Source: CAVQGZ01 sp963712175
Lineage (GTDB): Bacteria > Actinomycetota > Actinomycetes > Jiangellales > Jiangellaceae
Assembly: GCA_963712175.1 (NCBI GenBank)
Contig: CAVQGZ010000004.1
Coordinates: 248,001-312,000 of the forward strand
Length of the DNA: 64,000 nucleotides
Reading direction: 5' to 3'
Shown here: piece after piece, positions 1 to 7,062 of the stretch
How the letters are laid out: every line of letters starts with the position of its first letter
Numbering within the stretch: position 1 is the stretch's first letter
Translations under genes and position numbers: made by a program
Notes under the pieces: model-generated
What the model saw: the letters and a program-made list of their open reading frames with translations, nothing else
The model's database searches: none
What the model was told of the DNA's origin: nothing

Positions 1-165
1 GGCCCGCAGCGTGTAGTAGATCGCGAACAGAGCCGCGAAGAACATCAGCTCGCTGGAGAGCCAGACGATCGTCCCGACCGCGGTTCTGCTCGGTCGGTCG
101 ATCGCCGGAGTCACCGGCGGATCACTCATTGCCACTGCGGACGCCACGGGCGGCATTATTGCCAT
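1..165 (-). CDS. ctaE: Cytochrome c oxidase subunit III, N-terminal part
   Basis: Partial gene running off the left edge; about 55 residues are visible. The stretch GTIVWLSSELMFFAALFAIY is the first membrane helix typical of the haem-copper oxidase subunit 3 of the actinobacterial aa3 terminal oxidase in the plasma membrane. Two in-frame starts are possible: ATG at 165, which follows an AAGCGT box by 6 nt and would be leaderless, and ATG at 129, giving a length more like relatives. I chose the outer one with low certainty. ctaE next to trpD is the usual order in actinobacteria. Confidence 0.85.
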   Translation of the reverse strand, partial: MAIMPPVASAVAMSDPPVTPAIDRPSRTAVGTIVWLSSELMFFAALFAIYYTLRA

Positions 166-265
166 GATCGGACGCTTGAGACGACCCCCACCCCGTTTCG
201 GGCGATATTTGTGATGTGAAACGCGCTGAGCGGTAGGTCTCGGCGCGAGACTACGATCAGGGCGC

Positions 266-700
266 GTGACGAGCACTGACGCGCACGCAGGCGACGCAGC
301 AGGGTCGCCGGGCCCCCTCAAGGTTCTTGTGTACAGCGACGACCGGTCGGTGCGTGACCAGGTGCGATACGCGCTCGGCACTCGTCCCGACCCCGACCTG
401 CCCGAGATCGAGATCGTCGAGGTCGCCACCAAGCCGCACGTCTTTCGAGTGCTCGACACCGGGACGGTCGACGTGGCGATCCTGGACGGGGAGGCCTCGC
501 CCGGCGGCATGGGCATCTGCCGCACGCTCAAGGACGAGATCTTCCACGCCCCACCCGTTCTCGTGGTCGTGGGACGCCCGCAGGACGGCTGGCTCGCGAC
601 GTGGTCGCGCGCCGACGCGGTTGTCTCCCACCCCATCGACGCGATTGCGCTGGCTCGCGCCACGGCCGACCTGATGCGTCAGCGGGTCGGCGCCGCCTGA
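266..700 (+). CDS. Response-regulator-like receiver protein, degenerate
   Basis: 144 residues with the beta/alpha pattern of a CheY-like receiver and no output domain. The acidic pair (Asp25-Asp26) and the phospho-acceptor candidate Asp74 are present. The usual Lys-Pro near the end is His-Pro (122-123), and the Thr/Ser of strand 4 looks replaced by Gly. It may therefore work as a pseudo-receiver or not switch by phosphorylation. The GTG start lies 8 nt after TACGAT (252-257), suggesting a nearly leaderless transcript. The stop overlaps the trpD start (TGATG), so the two are probably co-transcribed. Function unknown. Confidence 0.75.
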   Translation: MTSTDAHAGDAAGSPGPLKVLVYSDDRSVRDQVRYALGTRPDPDLPEIEIVEVATKPHVFRVLDTGTVDVAILDGEASPGGMGICRTLKDEIFHAPPVLVVVGRPQDGWLATWSRADAVVSHPIDAIALARATADLMRQRVGAA

Positions 701-1728
701 TGGCCTGGGCTGACGTCCTCTCCGCACTCATGGCGGGGGAGGACCTGAGTGGCGACCAAGCGTCGTGGGCGATGCACCAGATCCTGGCCGGCGAGGCCAC
801 CCCGGCCCAGATCGCGGCGTTCGCCGTGGCGCTGCGAGCCAAGGGCGAGTCGGTGGACGAGGTGAGCGCGCTCGTGGCCACCATGGACGAGTACGCCACC
901 CCCTTCCCAATGCCGGACGGCGTGGGCCCGGTCGTCGACGTCGTCGGCACCGGTGGTGACCGGTCCAACACCGTCAACATCTCCACCATGGCCTCGATCG
1001 TCGTGGCTGCCTGCGGGCTTGCGGTGGTCAAGCACGGCAACCGGGCGGCATCTTCGGCCACCGGCTCGGCCGACCTGCTCGAGGCACTGGGGATCCGGCT
1101 CGACCTGCCGGTCGAGCGAGTCGCAGAGGTGCTCGGCGAGGTCGGCATCACCTTCGCGTTCGCGCCGGTCTTCCACCCGGCCATGCGCTTCGCAGGCCCG
1201 CCGCGGCGCGAGATCGGCGTGCCCACGACGTTCAACATCCTGGGACCGCTGGCGAACCCGGCCCGTCCGGCGGCGATGGCGGTGGGATGTGCGGATGCTC
1301 GGCTCGCGCCGATCATGGCCGGGGTGCTGGCTGCGCGGGGGGTGTCGGCGCTGGTGTTCCGCGGCGACGACGGCCTCGACGAGCTGACGACCACCACGAC
1401 GTCACGGGTGTGGGTCGTGCGCGGGGGAGAGGTGGCGGAGCAGACCTTCGACCCAGCCGACCTCGGCCTGGCTCGGTCCGAGGCGGCCGACCTGCGTGGC
1501 GGGGCTCCGGAGGAGAACGCCGACGTCGCCCGGCGCGTGCTGGCCGGCGAGCCAGGTCCAGTACTCGACACGGTGCTGCTCAACGCGGCCGCGGCGTTGG
1601 TCGCCGTTGACGGGGCGTCGAGCTCGCTCACGCAGGCGCTGGCCGCCGCGTTCGAGCGCTGCCGACGAGCCGTCGAGGACGGGGCGAGTACTGCGGTCGT
1701 CCAGCGGTGGCGTGCCGCCGTGGCCTGA
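700..1728 (+). CDS. trpD: Anthranilate phosphoribosyltransferase
   Basis: Transfers phosphoribose from PRPP to anthranilate, the second committed step of tryptophan synthesis in the cytosol. 342 residues, the usual length. The PRPP-binding GTGGD loop is at about 83-87, followed by KHGNRAASS (about 111) and the NILGPLANP segment. I chose the ATG at 700 because it overlaps the stop of the upstream gene by one base; the frame stays open upstream but that extension lies inside the upstream gene. It stands alone, away from other trp genes, as is common in actinobacteria. Confidence 0.96.
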   Translation: MAWADVLSALMAGEDLSGDQASWAMHQILAGEATPAQIAAFAVALRAKGESVDEVSALVATMDEYATPFPMPDGVGPVVDVVGTGGDRSNTVNISTMASIVVAACGLAVVKHGNRAASSATGSADLLEALGIRLDLPVERVAEVLGEVGITFAFAPVFHPAMRFAGPPRREIGVPTTFNILGPLANPARPAAMAVGCADARLAPIMAGVLAARGVSALVFRGDDGLDELTTTTTSRVWVVRGGEVAEQTFDPADLGLARSEAADLRGGAPEENADVARRVLAGEPGPVLDTVLLNAAAALVAVDGASSSLTQALAAAFERCRRAVEDGASTAVVQRWRAAVA

Positions 1729-1746
1729 GCGGAAAGACGCGGGCAT

Positions 1747-1752
1747 AGGCTT
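1747..1752 (+). promoter_or_regulatory. Candidate -10 box TAGGCT
   Basis: TAGGCT in the short gap after trpD. It would give transcription starting near 1759, leaving a short leader with a GAGAGGAA ribosome site before the GTG at 1792. No clear -35 is visible. Confidence 0.4.
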
Positions 1753-1791
1753 GCCCGCCGCATCACCTCGACCTGCCTGAGAGGAACCGCC

Positions 1792-2043
1792 GTGACCGTC
1801 ACGTGGCCGACTGCCGACACCCGCTGGCGCTGCAGCCAGTGCGGCAACCTGACGCGGTTCGACGTCGTGCGGTCGTCGCGGGTGAAGGAGTACGTGCACC
1901 TCGACCTGTCAGGCGAGCCTGAGGTGGAGGAGACCGAGGTGATCTCGGAGACCCTCGAGCAGGTGCGATGCCGCTGGTGTGGGTCGACGGGGACGGTCGA
2001 GCTCGTGCCGCGCCCGACTGCCGAGGCGGGGGTCGAGGAGTAG
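1792..2043 (+). CDS. Small zinc-ribbon protein
   Basis: 83 residues with two CxxC pairs (Cys14/17 and Cys60/63), enough to bind one zinc in a zinc-ribbon fold, separated by an acidic segment. GTG start 6 nt after GAGAGGAA. I do not recognise a named family. A role in nucleic acid or protein binding is only inferred from the fold. Confidence 0.75.
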   Translation: MTVTWPTADTRWRCSQCGNLTRFDVVRSSRVKEYVHLDLSGEPEVEETEVISETLEQVRCRWCGSTGTVELVPRPTAEAGVEE

Positions 2044-2097
2044 TCGGCTGGGTAGCGCCGGGGTTTGTGTCGGGGGCGGTCCCTAGCGTCACCGGAC

Positions 2098-2280
2098 ATG
2101 AGAGTCGATTGCGATGACTGCCAGGTTCGTGGACCTGCTGCGTGCGGTGACTGCGTCGTGACCGTGCTCCTGGGCGCGCCGCCCGAGGGAGTCGTCCTCG
2201 ATCCAGAGGAGCAGCAGGCCATCGAGGCTCTGGCGGCCGGGGGGCTGATCCCGCCGTTGCGCCTCGTCCGCCCCGCGTGA
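2098..2280 (+). CDS. Small cysteine-rich conserved protein
   Basis: 60 residues; N-terminal cysteine cluster CDDC (5-8) and CGDC (16-19), followed by VTVLLG and a C-terminal segment ending in RLVRPA. Small proteins of this kind are common in actinobacteria just upstream of NlpC/P60 genes. ATG at 2098 is preferred over an upstream in-frame start because TAGCGT (2084-2089) lies 8 nt upstream. The cysteines could hold a metal; function unknown. Confidence 0.7.
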   Translation: MRVDCDDCQVRGPAACGDCVVTVLLGAPPEGVVLDPEEQQAIEALAAGGLIPPLRLVRPA

Positions 2281-2310
2281 CCTACCCCACGCTGGAGATT
2301 CGACGGTTGT

Positions 2311-2339
2311 GGTCACGGACCGGTAACATTGAGGTCACG
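2311..2339 (+). promoter_or_regulatory. Paired GGTCACG sites around a -10-like TAACAT
   Basis: GGTCACG occurs at 2311-2317 and again at 2333-2339, 22 bp apart (two helical turns), with TAACAT at 2324-2329 between them. The first copy continues as GGTCACGGACC, itself an inverted repeat. This is a candidate promoter-operator for the NlpC/P60 gene starting at 2397. Confidence 0.4.
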
Positions 2340-2396
2340 ACATGATCATGACGGTGACGCAAAACCACCTGACTCCGACATATCGAAGGACTCCCC

Positions 2397-3569
2397 TTGA
2401 CCACCACCGCTCTACGCCGTTCCTTCCGTACGGCGGTTGTTGGCCTGACATCCGTCTCGCTGGCCGCCTTCGGCACGATCGCCGTCAGCGGCGTTGCCGC
2501 TGCCGACCCCGAGCTCGACGACGTGCGCGAGCGTGTCGCTGAGGTCGCCGAGCAGGTCGACGAGCTGTACCACGAGGCCGAGGAGGCCAACGAGCGCTAT
2601 CTCAAGGCTCAGGGCGAGTACGAGGACGCCGCCAAGCAGCTCGAGGTGTCGACGTCGGCCGTCGAAGGCCAGTCGACCAAGCTGGCCGAGATGACCGCCG
2701 ACATGGGCGGGTTCGCTGCGGCCGCCTACCGGCAGGGCGTCGTCGACCCCACGCTCCAGCTCGTGCTCAGCGACAACGCTGAAGACGCTCTGAACGAGTC
2801 GATGATGCTCGACGCCTATGCCGAGCAGCAGGAGTCGGCCCTGGCTGTGGTCGCAGCCGAGCGCGCCGCCCTGAGCGAGAAGCAGGCTGACGTCGAGGAG
2901 CAGATCGCGCTGCTCGAGGTCATCGAGGCGACGATGGAGACGGAGAAGTCAGAGCTCGACTCCAAGGTCGACGAAGCTGAGTCACTCCTGGCATCGCTGA
3001 AGGAGCGCGAGCGCGAGATCCTCGCCGAGATCGAGGCCGAGAGGCAGCGCGAGGAGGAGAGGCGAGCAGAGGCCGCGGCGCGTGCCGCCCGAGACGCCGA
3101 ACGTGAGCAGGCGGTCGCTCAGACCGAGACGACCTCACCTGCGGCTGCTGCGCCGGCGCCGGCGCCCGCGCCGGCTCCCGAGTCCAACCCCGAGCCCGCA
3201 CCGGCGGCGCCACCGGCGTCCGGACGCGGAGCAGCGGCTGTCGCCTTCGCGATGGCCCAGATCGGCGACGCCTACGTCTACGGCGGTACAGGCCCGAACG
3301 TCTGGGACTGCTCCGGCCTGACGAGCGGCGCCTGGCGTGCGGCTGGCGTGTCGATCCCGCGTACCTCACAAGCCCAGTTCTACGGATTGCCGCGCGTGTC
3401 GATGAACGACCTCCGCCCCGGCGACATCATCGGCTACTACAGCGGTCTCAGCCACGTCGGCATCTACATCGGCAACGGCCAGATCGTTCACGCCTCGCGG
3501 CCGGGCCGGCCGGTCGGGATAACCTCGGTCTACACGATGCCAGTCATGGGAGCCGTTCGGCCTGGTTAG
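2397..3569 (+). CDS. Secreted NlpC/P60 peptidoglycan endopeptidase with coiled coil
   Basis: 390 residues. A Sec signal peptide (about 1-37, ending ...VAAADP) is followed by a long charged coiled coil (about 38-235), an Ala/Pro linker (about 240-275) and a C-terminal NlpC/P60 domain. The catalytic Cys305 is in the WDCSGLTS motif, with His353 (LSHVGIYIG) and His365. Expected to cleave stem peptides (D-Glu-DAP bond) in the cell wall during division or separation, like the RipA/RipC-type enzymes of actinobacteria; the coiled coil is probably a regulatory or binding part. The TTG start is supported by GAAGGA 7 nt upstream. The gene at this place in mycobacteria is a RipC homologue. Confidence 0.93.
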   Translation: MTTTALRRSFRTAVVGLTSVSLAAFGTIAVSGVAAADPELDDVRERVAEVAEQVDELYHEAEEANERYLKAQGEYEDAAKQLEVSTSAVEGQSTKLAEMTADMGGFAAAAYRQGVVDPTLQLVLSDNAEDALNESMMLDAYAEQQESALAVVAAERAALSEKQADVEEQIALLEVIEATMETEKSELDSKVDEAESLLASLKEREREILAEIEAERQREEERRAEAAARAARDAEREQAVAQTETTSPAAAAPAPAPAPAPESNPEPAPAAPPASGRGAAAVAFAMAQIGDAYVYGGTGPNVWDCSGLTSGAWRAAGVSIPRTSQAQFYGLPRVSMNDLRPGDIIGYYSGLSHVGIYIGNGQIVHASRPGRPVGITSVYTMPVMGAVRPG

Positions 3570-3626
3570 GCCTGAGTTGCCCGTAGGTGGTCCCGCGGAG
3601 GTGGCAGGAAAGGCGGTAGGCCTGAC

Positions 3627-4262
3627 CTAGAAGGGATCGTCCTCTCGCCGGATCAGACCTAGGTCCAGAGCCGTCATCAGCGCCTGCGCCCGGTTGGCGG
3701 CACCAAGCTTCGAGTAGATCTTGGCGACATGAGTCTTGGTGGTTGACTCGCTGATGAAGAGCGAGGACGAGATCTGCGCCACACTCTGGCCACGCGCCAG
3801 CAGATTCAGGACTTCCTGTTCTCGCGGCGTCAGAAGTCCGATGCGGACCGCTTCGTCCTTGATCGCGTCGGCAAGTCCGTCGGCAATGAAACGGCCGGGC
3901 TCACCGTAGGCGTGCCGGATCCCTTCGATGACTTGGGAAGCGGGCGCGTCCTTGGCCACGAACACCGAGGCACCAGAATCTCGCGCCCCCAGCAGCCTGC
4001 GCTCGTCGCCGTACATGCTGAGGACAACGACTCCGCGGACCAGGTTCTCGTCGGTGAGGGTGCGGCACAACTCCAGCCCATTGCCATCGGGGAGACGGAT
4101 ATCCACCACCGCGACGTCGGGAGACGTGTGCCGGATGACCGCATCGGCCTCTCGGATTGACGCGGCCTCAGCGACCGTCGTCATGCCCTCCGCGCGCTCA
4201 ACGGCCCGCCGCAGACCGCTGCGAATCAGCGCATGGTCGTCTACCAGCGCAACACGGATCAT
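3627..4262 (-). CDS. NarL/FixJ-family response regulator
   Basis: 211 residues. N-terminal receiver domain with Asp8-Asp9, phospho-acceptor Asp54 (VVDIRLPDG) and conserved Lys in VAKDAP near 104. C-terminal LuxR-type helix-turn-helix (LTPREQEVLNLLARG, then STTKTHVAKIYSKL). Transcription factor for the sensor kinase encoded just upstream on the same strand (102 bp gap). ATG at 4262 is chosen because MIRVALVDDH is the normal receiver start. The gene converges with the NlpC/P60 gene. Its regulon is not visible here. Confidence 0.93.
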   Translation of the reverse strand: MIRVALVDDHALIRSGLRRAVERAEGMTTVAEAASIREADAVIRHTSPDVAVVDIRLPDGNGLELCRTLTDENLVRGVVVLSMYGDERRLLGARDSGASVFVAKDAPASQVIEGIRHAYGEPGRFIADGLADAIKDEAVRIGLLTPREQEVLNLLARGQSVAQISSSLFISESTTKTHVAKIYSKLGAANRAQALMTALDLGLIRREDDPF

Positions 4263-4364
4263 GGCACCAATGTATCCGGATGCCCGCCTAGCGGCCTCGA
4301 GCTGCAATGGGCGGCATGGATGAGACTTCGTTCGTCCGAATCGACGGTGGTCCGCACTCGACTG

Positions 4365-5939
4365 CTAGATCGACACCTCGACGCTGGTGCCACCTCCCGT
4401 CCGATGGTTGACGCGCAGCTCAGCGTGGATCCTGACCGCTCTTTCCCGCATGATCTCTAGACCGTAGCTGTCGGGCCGCTTGTCGCCCACCCCGACTCCG
4501 TCATCCTCCACAGATAGAGTTGCCGCCGGTGCGTCGACTAAGCACGTGACCCACACGTTTCTCGCTTTCGCGTGCCGCCGGGTGTTGGTCAGCGCCTCTT
4601 GGCCCATGCGCAGCAGCTCGGACTCGACCTCGGGCCGGAGTCGGTTCGGTGACTCCTCGATAGTGAGGTGCAGTTGAGTGGCCGAGTCCTCGAAGATGCG
4701 CCGGGCGTGACCAGCGAGCGCTCCACCGAGGCTTTCGGACTGTGAGACGCCTTCTCGCAGAGTGAACACTGACATGCGCAGCTCACCCACCACGCGGGTG
4801 ATCTCGGACCGGAGTGCCGCGGCGAGCCGATGTACCGCAGGATCCTTCGCGACATCGACGATCTCATCTGCTTGGTACCCGAGAAACGCGATGTCCTGGG
4901 CGATCCCGTCGTGGATCTCCCTGGCGATCCTGCTTCGTTCTTCGTTGGTGGCGATGTCGCGAATACCGGAGAACAGCAGGGCTGCCTCCAAGGGAAGCGC
5001 ATTGCGCCCCATGGCTTCACTGAGCTCGTCTAGCCGTGAGCTCTCAAGGGCCTCGCTCGACTGCGTAAGCGAATAGCCGATCAGACGCCCGTCGACCCTC
5101 AGCGGTGCCATGACCGTCACGCCCCCCCGGCTTCGCCGCTGCACGGGGTCGCCCTTCGCCGCGAGGGCGGCCCATTCCCGCCAGGCGTCGCGGCCCTGAA
5201 CCCAATCCGTGGTTGGCTCAGGGTGCGAGGCGGCTGCCTCCAACCTGCCGGTCGAGTTCACTGTGACCAGCACGCCACGTTCCGCCTCAGCGGTGGAGAG
5301 GGCCTCCATCAACGACTGGAGCGCGATTGTCCCCACGTCGAGTCCTGTCGGGAGACGCCGGGAGATGGTCTCCAGCTCGGTCAACACCCGAACGGCCTCG
5401 GCGTAGGACCGGGTTGCGGAGTCGTCGGTCTCTCGCTGGAGCTGATACCAGGAGACCATCGTTCCCAGAGCAACAGCCAAGAGGGACCACTGAAAGAGTT
5501 CGATCAGAGATCCTCGGTCGAACTCGCTGCCGGTCCGCAGGATGAGACCGATACCTACCAGGGCGGACGCCGCACCCGTTGCCACCACCCACCCGTAGCT
5601 GCCGCGGATTCCTGCGACTAGCCCGGGGGCCAGCAGGCAGAGCATGAGGTTGCCCGAGGCTGGTTCGGGGATGGTAGTCACTGCAGCGACGGCCATACCT
5701 TCAGCGAGAGCGGCCGCCGGACTGCGGTTGAATCGCAACGGCAGAGAGGCGACAAGCGAGATGACGCTCATGGCAAGCACAGCCGGTAGGAGCCGGGGGA
5801 AGTTGCCTGAGACAGCGATCAGGATCACCGCAACGAGAAGCAGGGCCAACCGGAAGCCGGCCAGCGAGAGATCCTGTCCTCGATACTGCTCGAGGCTCTT
5901 GCCGATGGCCCCAGTCATTCCAAGGCTAGGACGCTGCAT
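4365..5939 (-). CDS. NarL-type sensor histidine kinase with GAF-like domain
   Basis: 524 residues. Five or six membrane helices (about 30-165), a GAF-like region (about 185-320), a HisKA_3 dimerisation domain with phospho-accepting His343 (REIHDGIAQDI), and an HATPase domain with EALTNTRRHAKA and SVEDDGVGVG. Autophosphorylates and passes phosphate to the regulator downstream. With its membrane part it probably senses an envelope or membrane signal; the signal cannot be read. An internal ATG seven codons in is an alternative start. The two-gene pair looks somewhat less GC-rich than its surroundings. Confidence 0.92.
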   Translation of the reverse strand: MQRPSLGMTGAIGKSLEQYRGQDLSLAGFRLALLLVAVILIAVSGNFPRLLPAVLAMSVISLVASLPLRFNRSPAAALAEGMAVAAVTTIPEPASGNLMLCLLAPGLVAGIRGSYGWVVATGAASALVGIGLILRTGSEFDRGSLIELFQWSLLAVALGTMVSWYQLQRETDDSATRSYAEAVRVLTELETISRRLPTGLDVGTIALQSLMEALSTAEAERGVLVTVNSTGRLEAAASHPEPTTDWVQGRDAWREWAALAAKGDPVQRRSRGGVTVMAPLRVDGRLIGYSLTQSSEALESSRLDELSEAMGRNALPLEAALLFSGIRDIATNEERSRIAREIHDGIAQDIAFLGYQADEIVDVAKDPAVHRLAAALRSEITRVVGELRMSVFTLREGVSQSESLGGALAGHARRIFEDSATQLHLTIEESPNRLRPEVESELLRMGQEALTNTRRHAKARNVWVTCLVDAPAATLSVEDDGVGVGDKRPDSYGLEIMRERAVRIHAELRVNHRTGGGTSVEVSI

Positions 5940-6058
5940 CGTCCCTCGGGGCCAGGCTATGGGGCTGGTTCACGCCAACAGATACTAAGCCAACTCTGGG
6001 TTCGACCTTGAGTTGCGCAAGTTGCGCCCATCCTGCGCGTGACGCGAGGGCTCTGAGG

Positions 6059-6976
6059 TCACTCGGTCTGAGTGGCGGGGTCCGAGCCGGGGGCGCACAG
6101 CACGTAGGCGGCGAGACGATCCTGGCTTTGACCCTCACGAGGCTGCGCTCGGCGTACCAGCCGATCGGCCGCGCTTCGGCGTCGTCGGAGACGAAGGGGT
6201 AGGAGGCGATGAGGAAGGTGTTCCTCGTCCAGGCGGCCCGATGATCTCCGCGCCACCGCCGGTGGCGATCGCACCCTTCGCCGGCCTCGCTGCATTCGAC
6301 GGTCACGGATCGCCGCAGCGTCGGTGGTACTCGGCCGGACAAGGACGACCTCTGCCGGTCCCGGCGGTCCCGGCTCGCCGGGCAGCCCGTCTGCTCCGTC
6401 CGCGCCAGTTGGTCCGGGCTCACCCGGTTCGCCCTGGGGTCCGATCTCGCCTTGGGGTCCGATCTCGCCTGGGGGTCCGATCTCGCCTTGGGGTCCGATC
6501 TCGCCTTGGGGTCCGATCTCGCCTTGGGGTCCGATCTCGCCTTGGGGTCCGATCTCGCCTTGGGGTCCGGTCTCGCCTGGGGGTCCGATCTCGCCTTGGG
6601 GTCCGATCTCGCCCTGGATGCCGGCCGGTCCTTGGAGGCCGGTGTCGCCCGGAGATCCCGGCTCTCCCTCGGGTCCCTCGGGACCCTCGGGACCCTGCTC
6701 ACCCATCTCTCCGGGGGTCCCTGGCTGTCCTTGGGCGATCTGCTCGGACTGCTCACGCGCCCCCGTGGTCGTGATGACCAGGGCCGCTGCCACACCGACA
6801 ACGAGCAGTGAACCGGCGATGACCAGTAGAAGGACGCTGTTGACCGCACCGGTGGCTGGTCCACCGGACTGAGGCGTTAGACGGCTGATGCGGTCACCTC
6901 CCAGCACCCCTGTGGTGAGCCGAACCGCCCACGCGGCGAACGTTATAGCCGAATGCTTCAGGTCCGGCTCATCCAA
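6059..6976 (-). CDS. Membrane-anchored collagen-like protein, C-terminus out of frame
   Basis: Open frame of 305 residues. Cytosolic N-terminus, one membrane helix (about 47-70), then a Gly-X-Y collagen-like region (about 84-205) rich in Pro, Glu and Gln, including ten hexapeptides of QGEIGP type. The final 100 residues are Arg-rich and look like out-of-frame translation. Segments resembling a real C-terminal domain occur in the other two frames of the same strand: VTVECSEAGEG and TRNTFLIASYPFVSDDAEA in one, AIATGGGAEIIGPPG in the other. LAAYVLCAPGSDPATQTE at the end is back in the annotated frame. A surface fibre function is inferred from the collagen repeats. Confidence 0.7.
   Translation of the reverse strand: MDEPDLKHSAITFAAWAVRLTTGVLGGDRISRLTPQSGGPATGAVNSVLLLVIAGSLLVVGVAAALVITTTGAREQSEQIAQGQPGTPGEMGEQGPEGPEGPEGEPGSPGDTGLQGPAGIQGEIGPQGEIGPPGETGPQGEIGPQGEIGPQGEIGPQGEIGPQGEIGPPGEIGPQGEIGPQGEPGEPGPTGADGADGLPGEPGPPGPAEVVLVRPSTTDAAAIRDRRMQRGRRRVRSPPAVARRSSGRLDEEHLPHRLLPLRLRRRRSAADRLVRRAQPREGQSQDRLAAYVLCAPGSDPATQTE
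6437..6617 (-). repeat. 18-bp tandem repeat coding collagen hexapeptides
   Basis: About ten near-identical 18-bp units (plus-strand core GGGGTCCGATCTCGCCTT) encode the QGEIGP/PGEIGP hexapeptides. Near-identity at the DNA level, including third codon positions, points to recent expansion and likely length variation between strains. Confidence 0.9.
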
Positions 6977-7062
6977 ATGGGCGAGTCTCCTCGCCGTCGT
7001 GGCAGGACAACGATTTCCTGACCGGCCGGCGTAGGACGTGAGGGGCCGTCAGATCGCAGTGG

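Noticed and set aside
2281..2396. c-di-AMP (ydaO) riboswitch before the NlpC/P60 gene
   Set aside because: Such switches often precede these genes in actinobacteria, but the 116-bp gap is too short and lacks the expected paired elements.
3570..3626. AGGCCT-centred repeats between the NlpC/P60 and regulator genes as a bidirectional terminator
   Set aside because: The two copies pair only imperfectly (about 10 of 13) and no stable stem with tail is clear.
6437..6617. Regular repeats as a CRISPR array
   Set aside because: 18-bp units lie head to tail with no unique spacers and code collagen hexapeptides.
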